From: an archaeon | GTDB lineage: Archaea > Nanobdellota > Nanobdellia > SCGC-AAA011-G17 > GW2011-AR18 | Direction: 5' to 3' | Length of the DNA: 17,612 nucleotides | Assembly (NCBI GenBank): GCA_023245385.1 | Contig: JAHFKM010000010.1 | Span: 1-17,612 of the forward strand | Shown here: one piece after another, positions 6,068-12,887 of the stretch | Layout: each line of letters starts with the position of its first letter | Position numbering within the stretch: position 1 is the stretch's first letter | Notes under the pieces: model-generated | What the model saw: the letters and a program-made list of their open reading frames with translations, nothing else | Told to the model about the DNA's origin: nothing | Database searches by the model: none | Position numbers and translations under genes: made by a program

Positions 6068-6337
6068 TTATTTGAGCTTTAACGCACGTTTAAGCGCTTC
6101 CCTATCAAAGCCAACAATAATCTCACTGTCAACTTCAATTACCGGAACACCAAGCTGACCAGACTTTCTCATAAGCTCATCAACGAACTTCTGATCCTTC
6201 GTCACATCCACCACTTCATACTTAACTTTGTTCTCTTTAAAAAATTCTTTTGCCAAATGACAATACGTGCAAGTAGGTGTTGTGTAGATCTTTACTTTTT
6301 TTTCAGAAGATTTTTTAAGAGCAGGACTCTTTTTCAT
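6068..6337 (-). CDS. Glutaredoxin / NrdH-like redoxin
   Basis: 89-residue thioredoxin-fold protein that reduces disulfides or glutathione-like mixed disulfides. After a basic 14-residue leader, the first strand KIYTTPTCTYCHLAKEFF carries the CTYC active site (C23, C26). The cis-proline motif is LGVPVIEV (P65) and the C-terminus IIVGFDREALKRAL has the conserved GFDR loop. These are the marks of glutaredoxins such as NrdH and the archaeal redoxins. A CTTAAATAAATAAAAG box about 25 nt upstream suggests its own leaderless promoter. It sits beside the Fe-S carrier and Cys-rich genes, giving a thiol/Fe-S cluster on this strand. Confidence 0.92.
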   Translation of the reverse strand: MKKSPALKKSSEKKVKIYTTPTCTYCHLAKEFFKENKVKYEVVDVTKDQKFVDELMRKSGQLGVPVIEVDSEIIVGFDREALKRALKLK

Positions 6338-6362
6338 TTACTTTTAAAGAACTTTTATTTAT

Positions 6363-7190
6363 TTAAGTGTTTTGAAAACCTTGAGGGCGATGCTCAAAAT
6401 AATCTGTGAAGACTTTATACAGTTGTTCATCCATTTTTTCCCGAGATTCGTGACCATCTTTTTTTACTAGAACTTTTGAAGCGCGGGTGTATAATCCTCT
6501 CATAATCGTAGAAATCATCCCTATAGCATAGACAGGAATAACATGTTCACCACATTTAATCGCGGGCAAACCTTCTGCAGTTCCATACTCTCTTGCTTCC
6601 TCACGATCTACAGCAACAACAATACCTATAATATCAGCATTTGGACATTGTTGAAGCAGCTTCCCAACCACAACAGTCTTTGTTTTCCCTGTTGCCAGAA
6701 CGTCATCTAAAATAAAAATAGGACGTGAAGAGGAAATATACCCTACAAGTTCCTGAGATCCTTCTTTTCGATCATAGATAAAATTTGTAGGAATCTTTTT
6801 AATATGTTCTAAAAATAGAGAGACTGTAGAAAGAAACCCTAAACTTTTATATGCAGGACCATACAATGTTATGCCATTCTCTTTTCCTTCCTTTGGCAGA
6901 TAGAGAGAATCAATTAGATTAGTATACATAGGAGCAAGCCAAAGAAGATCCTGACCATTAAAACAACGACTCATATCAATCGAGTAGGGTGTTGCATTTG
7001 GAGAATTTTGTGGATGAAAATATAACGCTTCATTAGCGGCAAGAATTTCAGCGAGCTTTTCTTTATCTGTATGTAATACTGTAACAATTTTTTCTCTAAT
7101 CTCCCTGATCGTCGGACGATTTGAAAGATCATGAACTTCTCTTAGAACTCCTCTCTCTTTCTCTCTTTCTTCCTTTGATCTTCTCACCAC
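6363..7190 (-). CDS. Orotate phosphoribosyltransferase-like (type I PRTase)
   Basis: Transfers a base to or from PRPP. The PRPP-binding loop is IFILDDVLATGKT (residues 158-170, acidic pair D162-D163). Upstream, YGPAYKSLGF (110-119) matches the GPAYKG motif of PyrE. FIYDRKEGSQELVG (137-150) matches the start of the PyrE catalytic loop but lacks the usual KDHGEGG stretch. AVDREEA matches its SLDRQE. This makes an OPRT-type enzyme likely, with the caveat that the mobile loop is short, so the substrate may differ. A basic, charged N-terminal extension of about 30 residues is unusual. The start is GTG (7190-7188), about 27 nt from a TATA-like TTTTATAGG, so a leaderless GTG start is plausible. Confidence 0.75.
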   Translation of the reverse strand: MVRRSKEEREKERGVLREVHDLSNRPTIREIREKIVTVLHTDKEKLAEILAANEALYFHPQNSPNATPYSIDMSRCFNGQDLLWLAPMYTNLIDSLYLPKEGKENGITLYGPAYKSLGFLSTVSLFLEHIKKIPTNFIYDRKEGSQELVGYISSSRPIFILDDVLATGKTKTVVVGKLLQQCPNADIIGIVVAVDREEAREYGTAEGLPAIKCGEHVIPVYAIGMISTIMRGLYTRASKVLVKKDGHESREKMDEQLYKVFTDYFEHRPQGFQNT

Positions 7191-7267
7191 TTTTTTTAGT
7201 ATATCTTTTTGCCTATAAAAGAATTATTGGCTTGAGAAATAGACATTAAATACTAATAAAGAAAAAC

Positions 7268-7278
7268 TATTATAAAGA
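7268..7278 (+). promoter_or_regulatory. TATA box of tpiA
   Basis: CTATTATAAAG is centred about 26 nt before ATG 7299, which fits a leaderless mRNA. The divergent phosphoribosyltransferase gene has its own box near 7214-7223. Confidence 0.5.
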
Positions 7279-7298
7279 ACAAACAACCTCACAATCTT

Positions 7299-7973
7299 AT
7301 GATAAAAAAGGTGAAGGTATTTCTTATTGTAAATTTTAAAACATATACTGAAGCGACAGGAAAGAACGCAATCAAACTTGCAAAGATCTGTGAAAAAGTC
7401 GCGAAAGAAACAAAAACAGACATTCGAATAGCAGTTCAAACAGCGGATCTTTTCAGTGTTTCACAAGCTATCTCTCTCAAGGTTTACACGCAACATGTAG
7501 ACTCTTATGAAACAGGAGCGCACACAGGATCTATTTCAGTTTCAGATATTAAAAAAGAAGGAGCTAAGGGAAGTTTGTTGAATCATTCTGAAAAAAGAAT
7601 CTCTTTGAAAAAAATAAAAGAAACAATCATTCTTTGTAAAAAATACAAATTTCATCTCTGTATCTGTGTAAAAAACCCTAAAGAAGCTGAAAAATTAGCT
7701 TTGTTCTCTCCTCATATGATCGCAGTGGAACCACCTTCTTTAATTGGAGGAGAAATTTCAATCACAAGCAATCCAAAGATTATTCTTGAGACAATAAAAA
7801 AAGTCAAAAAACACTCGCCGACAACGAAGATTCTTGTTGGCGCTGGAATAAAAAATGTTGAAGATATAAAAAAAGTTGTAACACTCGGAGCGAATGGCGT
7901 TTTACTTTCTTCCCATGTTGTTCTTGCGAAAAATCCGGAAAAAGTTTTAAGAAAACTTGCTTCAGTATTTTAA
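7299..7973 (+). CDS. tpiA: Triosephosphate isomerase, archaeal type
   Basis: Interconverts dihydroxyacetone phosphate and glyceraldehyde 3-phosphate in glycolysis and gluconeogenesis. The protein is 224 residues, the short archaeal length (bacterial enzymes have about 250). Catalytic residues are all visible: N12 and K14 in VNFKTY, H96 in LLNHSEKR, and E144 in AVEPPSLIGG. The phosphate-binding end LVGAGIKNVEDIKK and GANGVLLSSHVV completes the TIM barrel. The gene converges on a small orphan and overlaps it by 4 nt. It provides the three-carbon end of the sugar pathway whose storage enzymes lie downstream. Confidence 0.96.
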   Translation: MIKKVKVFLIVNFKTYTEATGKNAIKLAKICEKVAKETKTDIRIAVQTADLFSVSQAISLKVYTQHVDSYETGAHTGSISVSDIKKEGAKGSLLNHSEKRISLKKIKETIILCKKYKFHLCICVKNPKEAEKLALFSPHMIAVEPPSLIGGEISITSNPKIILETIKKVKKHSPTTKILVGAGIKNVEDIKKVVTLGANGVLLSSHVVLAKNPEKVLRKLASVF

Positions 7974-8227
7974 TCTTCAAATGAGGAATACAAATTATTT
8001 AACATATCTCGCACAGAATCTCTTGCCTTCCCATACAATTCTTGATTGAATTGGTAAAAACAGGAAATCAGACTCGGATCTTTTCCTTTCAAGTTGTTAC
8101 TGTAACGAATTCTCCCAATACCTTTCAACGCCATTCCTGTATAAACCGCTGTAAGAAAAATTACCGTTGTAGAGAGAGGAGAACCGAAAGGACAAGATTC
8201 TAATATTTCTTCCAAATCATTTGCCAT
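7970..8227 (-). CDS. Hypothetical protein, 85 aa, one possible membrane helix
   Basis: MANDLEEILESCPFGSPLST leads into a hydrophobic stretch TTVIFLTAVYTGMALKGIG (about 20-38) and a polar helical C-terminus ending in SFED. I recognise no family. The ATG lies about 28 nt from a GCTTTAAATA box on the minus strand, so the promoter geometry supports a real gene. It overlaps the end of tpiA by 4 nt, tail to tail. It could be a small membrane-associated or soluble helical protein. Confidence 0.6.
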   Translation of the reverse strand: MANDLEEILESCPFGSPLSTTVIFLTAVYTGMALKGIGRIRYSNNLKGKDPSLISCFYQFNQELYGKARDSVRDMLNNLYSSFED

Positions 8228-8272
8228 AAAATCTTTGAATTTTCAGGTCTTATTTAAAGCTTAGTAAAGCAA

Positions 8273-8284
8273 GTTATATAAAGC
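8273..8284 (+). promoter_or_regulatory. TATA box of the glycogen synthase operon
   Basis: GTTATATAAAGC predicts a start near 8305. The resulting short leader has AAGAGG at about 8311-8316, a weak Shine-Dalgarno, before ATG 8321. Confidence 0.5.
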
Positions 8285-8320
8285 TCAACACACAGAATCA
8301 AAGCAGAAAAAAGAGGCAGC

Positions 8321-10123
8321 ATGAACGGCAAAGCAGACTACGTTTTCGAAATATCTTGGGAAGTATGTAACAAAGTAGGTGGTATTTACACCGTTCTTGA
8401 ATCCAAAGCTGCTTTAATGAAAGAAAATTATAAAAATTATATCCTCATCGGTCCTTATTTTCCGGACAAAGCAAAATTTGAATTCTTGGAAAAAGAAATT
8501 CCTGAACATTTTAAAAAAACATTTACACAACTAAATAATCAGGGAATTATTTGCAAATATGGAAGCTGGCTTGTCAAAGGAGAACCAGATGTGATCTTAC
8601 TGGATTTTCAAGGATATATCAAAGAAAAAAACTCTTTAAAAGAAAAGTATTGGAACAACTTTAAAATAGACTCTCTTTATACACAGTGGGAGTTTGAAGA
8701 GCCGATGATTTGGAGCACGACAGTAGGAAAACTCCTTGAACTCTTTACTCAAATTAACAAATCAACAATTGTCGCGCATTGTCATGAATGGTTAGCAGGA
8801 TTTACTTTGCTTTATTTGAAGATGAATAAAATAAAAATAGGGACAGTTTTCACGACCCATGCGACCATGCTCGGGAGGGTGCTCGCGGCATCAGGATCTG
8901 ATTTTTATAGTAAAATGGAAACAATCAATCCCTTAGATGAAGCGAAGAAAAATGGTATCCTTGACAAGCATACAACAGAGCTCGCTTGCGCGCAAAACGC
9001 GGACGTTTTCACAACAGTTTCAGAAATAACAGCGATTGAAGCTGAGAAGCTTTTGGGAAGAAAAGCAGATATTCTCGTTTTGAATGGTCTTGATATTGGA
9101 CGTTTCCCTTCATTTGAAGAAACTTCTGTTAAACATCAGCTGAATAGAGAAATTATCAGAGAATTCATTTCTTATTATTTTCTCCCTTATTATTATTTTG
9201 ATCCTGAAGAAACGCTTACTTTTTTTATTGTTGGAAGATACGAGTATAAAAATAAGGGTATTGATATTTTTATCAAATCCTTATCTCAGCTTAATGAGCG
9301 TATGAAAAAAGAAAATTCTAAAAAAACGATTGTTGTTTTCTTTTGGATACCGCGAGATGTTCTTTCTGCGAAAGCAAGTTTGGCAAAAAACAAAAGTAAC
9401 TACCATCATGTGCGGGACTTTATTGATGATAATATTAAAACAACACAATCAAGGATTATGGAAAACATCATGATCTGTGATAAAGCATCTTGCTTCACTG
9501 ATGAAAAAAATTTTTACCAACATCAACTTTTTGACAAAGAGTTTCTCAGCAATGTAAGAAGATTACGTCTTAATTTTTCAAGTGTAGGAAAACCCCCCCT
9601 CACAACACATGATCTTGTTAATGAGCAAGAAGATCTTATTATTAAAAGTTTTTTAGAACAAGGATTGGATAATTCTACCGAAAACAAGGTGAAGGTTATT
9701 TTTTATCCTGTTTACTTATCTGGAATTGATGGGCTCATTGATTTACCCTATTATGATGCTATTATGGGATGTCATCTTGGATTGTTTCCAAGTTATTACG
9801 AGCCATGGGGTTACACTCCTTTAGAATCAGCGGCGCTCGGTGTTCCTTCTCTCACTACTGACCTCGGAGGATTTGGAAGATTTGTTCTTTCACAACATAA
9901 AGGAGATTCAGGTGTGTTTGTCTTAAAACGGTATCAACGCACAGAAGAGGAAACGATAAATTCCTTTACTGATATTCTTCACAATTTTTCAAAACTTGAC
10001 AGAAAGGGAAGAGTTGATCAAAAGCTTTATGCGAAACAAATTTCAAACCTCGCGGATTGGAAGGTTTTTATCAAAAATTATTTAGAAGCGCACACGCTCG
10101 CCTTACAAAGAGTATACGGATAA
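8321..10123 (+). CDS. Glycogen synthase, GT3 (eukaryote-like) family
   Basis: Adds glucose from a nucleotide sugar to the end of an alpha-1,4-glucan. The 600 residues carry the GT3 opening FEISWEVCNKVGGIYTVLES (9-28) with the KVGG sugar-nucleotide loop, then YILIGPYFPD. VAHCHEWLAGFTLLYLK (151-167), VFTTHATMLGRVLAASG, and VSEITAIEAEKLLGRKADIL plus LNGLD follow. The second Rossmann domain has GRYEYKNKGIDIFI (305-318). The catalytic SYYEPWGYTPLES (491-503) contains the E-x7-E motif. This is clearly the yeast/animal synthase family, not bacterial GlgA (GT5). GT3 enzymes elsewhere use UDP-glucose, in line with the uridylyltransferase gene 5 nt downstream. Its start has a weak Shine-Dalgarno. No Ser-rich regulatory tail as in animals is present. 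Confidence 0.95.
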   Translation: MNGKADYVFEISWEVCNKVGGIYTVLESKAALMKENYKNYILIGPYFPDKAKFEFLEKEIPEHFKKTFTQLNNQGIICKYGSWLVKGEPDVILLDFQGYIKEKNSLKEKYWNNFKIDSLYTQWEFEEPMIWSTTVGKLLELFTQINKSTIVAHCHEWLAGFTLLYLKMNKIKIGTVFTTHATMLGRVLAASGSDFYSKMETINPLDEAKKNGILDKHTTELACAQNADVFTTVSEITAIEAEKLLGRKADILVLNGLDIGRFPSFEETSVKHQLNREIIREFISYYFLPYYYFDPEETLTFFIVGRYEYKNKGIDIFIKSLSQLNERMKKENSKKTIVVFFWIPRDVLSAKASLAKNKSNYHHVRDFIDDNIKTTQSRIMENIMICDKASCFTDEKNFYQHQLFDKEFLSNVRRLRLNFSSVGKPPLTTHDLVNEQEDLIIKSFLEQGLDNSTENKVKVIFYPVYLSGIDGLIDLPYYDAIMGCHLGLFPSYYEPWGYTPLESAALGVPSLTTDLGGFGRFVLSQHKGDSGVFVLKRYQRTEEETINSFTDILHNFSKLDRKGRVDQKLYAKQISNLADWKVFIKNYLEAHTLALQRVYG

Positions 10124-10128
10124 AAAAA

Positions 10129-11067
10129 ATGCCAGAACTACGCAAAGATTATATTTTAGATCGTTGGGTTATTATCGCGACAGAGCGTGCTAAACGTCCG
10201 CAAGAGTTCAAAAAAGAAGTAAGAAAATATAAAGAAAATGTATGCACCTTCTGCCCTGGAAACGAAGCGAGTACTCCGGAAGAGCGAGCCGTTCTTAAAA
10301 AGAATGGAAAATGGAAGATTCGTGTTTTTCTTAATAAATACCCCGCTGTCAAACTTGCAGGAGACTTTCATATCAAAACACATAATATCTTCTATACCTT
10401 TGCGGACGCTTATGGTGTCCATGAGGTTCTTGTTGAAACTCCCGATCATAGCAAGCAGATTTGGGATCTCTCTACTGAAGATTTGCAGGAGATTTTTAAG
10501 ATGTATCTTGTGAGGATCAAAGCGCTTAGCGCGCAGGTAGGGATTAGTTATGTCCAAGTTTTTAAAAATCATGAGGAAGCTGCCGGAACATCTATCCATC
10601 ATACCCACTCTCAGATTATTGCTTATGACACTATCCCTTCTCTTGTGCGGGATGAACTTCAGGCTGTTTCAAAGTATCCTTCTTGTCCTTATTGCAGTAT
10701 TGTTCAAAGTGAAAAAAATTCTTACAGGAGATGTTTTGAAAATGAAACCTGTATTGCTTTTACACCCTATGCGTCTCGTTTTCCTTTTGAAATACTTCTC
10801 TTGCCAAAAAAACATACGACAACCTTGGATCAGTTGGAAAATCTTTCTGACTTTGTTGATATTTTGAAAAAGGTTCTGAATAAGTTAAAAGAATTGAACG
10901 CACCTTTTAATTATGTTCTTCATTATGCTCCGACAGGAACCAACTTACACATACACTTAGAAATCTTACCGAGACTTACAATCTGGGCAGGTTTTGAATA
11001 TTCTGGAACAATAATCAACCCTCTACCTCCTGAAGACGCAGCCAAGTTTTATCGGGAAGAGCAGTAA
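10129..11067 (+). CDS. galT: Galactose-1-phosphate uridylyltransferase-like (HIT superfamily)
   Basis: Transfers UMP between UDP-glucose and a hexose-1-phosphate through a uridylyl-histidine. The 312 residues open with the family start LRKDYILDRWVIIATERAKR. CTFCPGNE (C39, C42) begins the zinc site. GVHEVLVETPDH (H98) follows, and the active-site block is GTSIHHTHSQI with H158-x-H160-x-Q162; the usual HPH is HTH here. A second pair CPYC (C186, C189) and HLHIHLEILPR-like HIHLEILPR complete the HIT repeat. ATG 10129 was chosen because it gives the right N-terminus and sits 5 nt after the glycogen synthase stop; an earlier in-frame ATG lies inside that gene. Close spacing means one operon. The partner sugar may be glucose or galactose. 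Confidence 0.92.
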   Translation: MPELRKDYILDRWVIIATERAKRPQEFKKEVRKYKENVCTFCPGNEASTPEERAVLKKNGKWKIRVFLNKYPAVKLAGDFHIKTHNIFYTFADAYGVHEVLVETPDHSKQIWDLSTEDLQEIFKMYLVRIKALSAQVGISYVQVFKNHEEAAGTSIHHTHSQIIAYDTIPSLVRDELQAVSKYPSCPYCSIVQSEKNSYRRCFENETCIAFTPYASRFPFEILLLPKKHTTTLDQLENLSDFVDILKKVLNKLKELNAPFNYVLHYAPTGTNLHIHLEILPRLTIWAGFEYSGTIINPLPPEDAAKFYREEQ

Positions 11068-11098
11068 TTTTTTTATAGAACCCTCCCTTACTTAGCAT

Positions 11099-11536
11099 AT
11101 GAGACAACTCTTACTTTTAGAAAAAGGAACAGAAATTGTTCAGACTTTAGAACAAAGAATTGAAAGTCTCAGGATCATTGAAGTTGGACAAGATTTGCTT
11201 GGCTTCAGAATCAAGAAACAAGCTTTAGGGGAAAATTATTTTGGACTCTGCCCATTCCACGTCGAAAAAACCGCATCCTTCTTTCTTAAACCTCAAAGAA
11301 ATCATTATATCTGCTATGGCTGTCAACAAACAGGAAATCCTTTAGATCTTCCCTTTGCTCTCACAAGAACCAAAGAACAAATACCTTTTTACCCTGATTA
11401 TTTTAATTATCCCTTAACAGATCCTGTCGATTACTTCAGAAATAAAATGGGCATTGATCTCAGAGATAAGATAATAAAAGAACTTTTCTTGAAGTTATCA
11501 GGAAGATCAGAAGAGATCCTTAGGTATTTCTCTTAA
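11099..11536 (+). CDS. Stand-alone CHC2 (DnaG-type) zinc-finger protein
   Basis: 145 residues with the zinc-ribbon of bacterial DnaG primases: LGENYFGLCPFHVEKTASFF (C51, H54) and HYICYGCQQTGNPLDLPFAL (C72, C75). This matches the family pattern CPFHxEKTPSF...CFGC..GG. In DnaG this module reads single-stranded template DNA, but no TOPRIM or helicase-binding domain follows. The protein ends after a further 55 residues with DPVDYFRNKMGI. Archaeal DnaG lacks CHC2, so this is not the host primase. It may bind nucleic acid, or be a remnant of a phage or plasmid primase. TTTTTTATAGAAC about 25 nt before the ATG suggests its own leaderless promoter. It lies between galT and the phosphomutase, an odd place. 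Confidence 0.85.
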   Translation: MRQLLLLEKGTEIVQTLEQRIESLRIIEVGQDLLGFRIKKQALGENYFGLCPFHVEKTASFFLKPQRNHYICYGCQQTGNPLDLPFALTRTKEQIPFYPDYFNYPLTDPVDYFRNKMGIDLRDKIIKELFLKLSGRSEEILRYFS

Positions 11537-11539
11537 ACA

Positions 11540-11552
11540 AAGTTTTATAAAA
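11540..11552 (+). promoter_or_regulatory. TATA box of the phosphohexomutase gene
   Basis: GTTTTATAAAACT is palindromic and centred about 28 nt before ATG 11574, fitting a leaderless transcript. It directly follows the CHC2 stop codon, so the mutase can be expressed on its own. Confidence 0.5.
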
Positions 11553-11573
11553 CTCCTTTTCTTAATAAAAACA

Positions 11574-12887
11574 ATGAACATTTTTGGAACATATGATATT
11601 AGAGGTGTTTACCCAGAAGAACTTAACGAAGAAATTGCTTATACTCTAGGAAAAGCTTTTGTTGTTTATTTAAAATGTAAAAGAGTTGTTGTCGGCAGAG
11701 ACGCGCGTTTAAGTTCTTACAAGCTTTTCGACGCGTTGGTTACTGGGTTACGTGATCAGGGCGCTGATGTTGTTGATATTGGACTTTGTACAACGCCTAT
11801 GAATTATTTTGCTAACTCATATTATAAGTTTGATGCTTCGATTATGATCACAGCTTCTCATCTTGGAAAAGAGAGTAATGGTTTTAAACTCTGCGGAAGA
11901 AACTCGGACTTTCTTTCTTATCATCATGGAGGAAAAGAAATCGAAAGGCTTGTGCTGGAAAACAAATTTTCAACGGTTAAAAATAAGGGAAAATTTTTTC
12001 AACAGAATATCTTCGAAGATTACAAAATGTTTATTCTTAAAAAAACAAAAAAAACAAAGCTTAAGGTTGTTGTGGATGCGGCAAATATGATGGGTGCGCT
12101 TGATGGAAAAATACTTTCTGAAGTTTGTAATGTTAAGCCGCTTTATTTTGAGATAGACGGATCTTTTCCTAATCATGCTGTTAATCCTTTATTTCCTGAA
12201 AATACTTTAGCGCTGAGAAGAGCTATGGTTAAATCAAAAGCGGATTTGGGAATTGCATTTGATGGAGATTCAGATAGGGTTGTTTTTATTGATGAGAAAG
12301 GAAAAACTGTAGCACCAGACATTCTTTTTGCGTTTCTCGCTTTTAATACTTTGGAAAAAAAAGAAAGTGTTATTTGTGATATGAGGTCAAGCAGAATTGT
12401 GGAAGAAAAAATAAAAGAAAAAAAAGGTATACCCCTTTTTTCCTTGGCCGGACACACCTTTATCAAAGAATCGATGAAAAAATATAACGCTGTTCTTGGC
12501 GGAGAAAAATCAGGACATTATTATTTCAAAAAATTTTACTATTCAGAATCTCCACTTTTAACTTCACTTATAATTATTCATATTCTTTCTAAAACAAAAA
12601 AACCATTCTCAGAACTCTTGCAGCCCTATCTCAAATACGCAAGCTCAAAAGAAATAAATTTTTCTGTAATAAATAAGAAGAGAACGCTTAAGCTTGTTGA
12701 AAGCTATTTTAAAAAACAAGCTGAAAAAATTATTCATAAAGATGGCATTTCTGTTTACTGCAAAGACTTTTGGTTCAACCTAAGAGAAAGCCAAACAGAA
12801 CCTCTCCTGCGACTGAACGCAGAAGCGAGAACAGGAAGCCAACTTAAAGAGCTTATAAAAATCATTAAAACTATAATTAAAGTTTAG
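11574..12887 (+). CDS. Phosphomannomutase/phosphoglucomutase (alpha-D-phosphohexomutase family)
   Basis: Moves phosphate between C6 and C1 of hexoses. The 437 residues show all four domain motifs. The opening is FGTYDIRGVYP. The phosphoserine loop is ITASHLGKESNGFKL; the usual TASHNP is TASHLG here. The metal loop is GIAFDGDSDRVVFID and the sugar-specificity loop LGGEKSGHYYF. The C-terminal phosphate site RESQTEPLLRLNAEA stands where most members have RxSNTEP. GEKSGH suits dual glucose/mannose specificity. It could supply glucose-1-P for GalT and glycogen synthase upstream, though mannose-1-P or glucosamine roles are not excluded. The stop overlaps the end of the convergent nucleotidyltransferase gene by 4 nt. 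Confidence 0.93.
   Translation: MNIFGTYDIRGVYPEELNEEIAYTLGKAFVVYLKCKRVVVGRDARLSSYKLFDALVTGLRDQGADVVDIGLCTTPMNYFANSYYKFDASIMITASHLGKESNGFKLCGRNSDFLSYHHGGKEIERLVLENKFSTVKNKGKFFQQNIFEDYKMFILKKTKKTKLKVVVDAANMMGALDGKILSEVCNVKPLYFEIDGSFPNHAVNPLFPENTLALRRAMVKSKADLGIAFDGDSDRVVFIDEKGKTVAPDILFAFLAFNTLEKKESVICDMRSSRIVEEKIKEKKGIPLFSLAGHTFIKESMKKYNAVLGGEKSGHYYFKKFYYSESPLLTSLIIIHILSKTKKPFSELLQPYLKYASSKEINFSVINKKRTLKLVESYFKKQAEKIIHKDGISVYCKDFWFNLRESQTEPLLRLNAEARTGSQLKELIKIIKTIIKV

Noticed and set aside
10057..10128. ATG 10057 as the start of galT
   Set aside because: It lies within the glycogen synthase gene in another frame; ATG 10129 follows that gene's stop and begins at the family N-terminus.
10156..10608. 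150-residue minus-strand frame within galT
   Set aside because: Antisense shadow of an intact enzyme gene with all catalytic motifs; Phe/Ser-rich composition typical of such shadows.
12173..12466. 97-residue minus-strand frame inside the phosphohexomutase gene
   Set aside because: Antisense to the DGDSDR and neighbouring motifs; no independent support.
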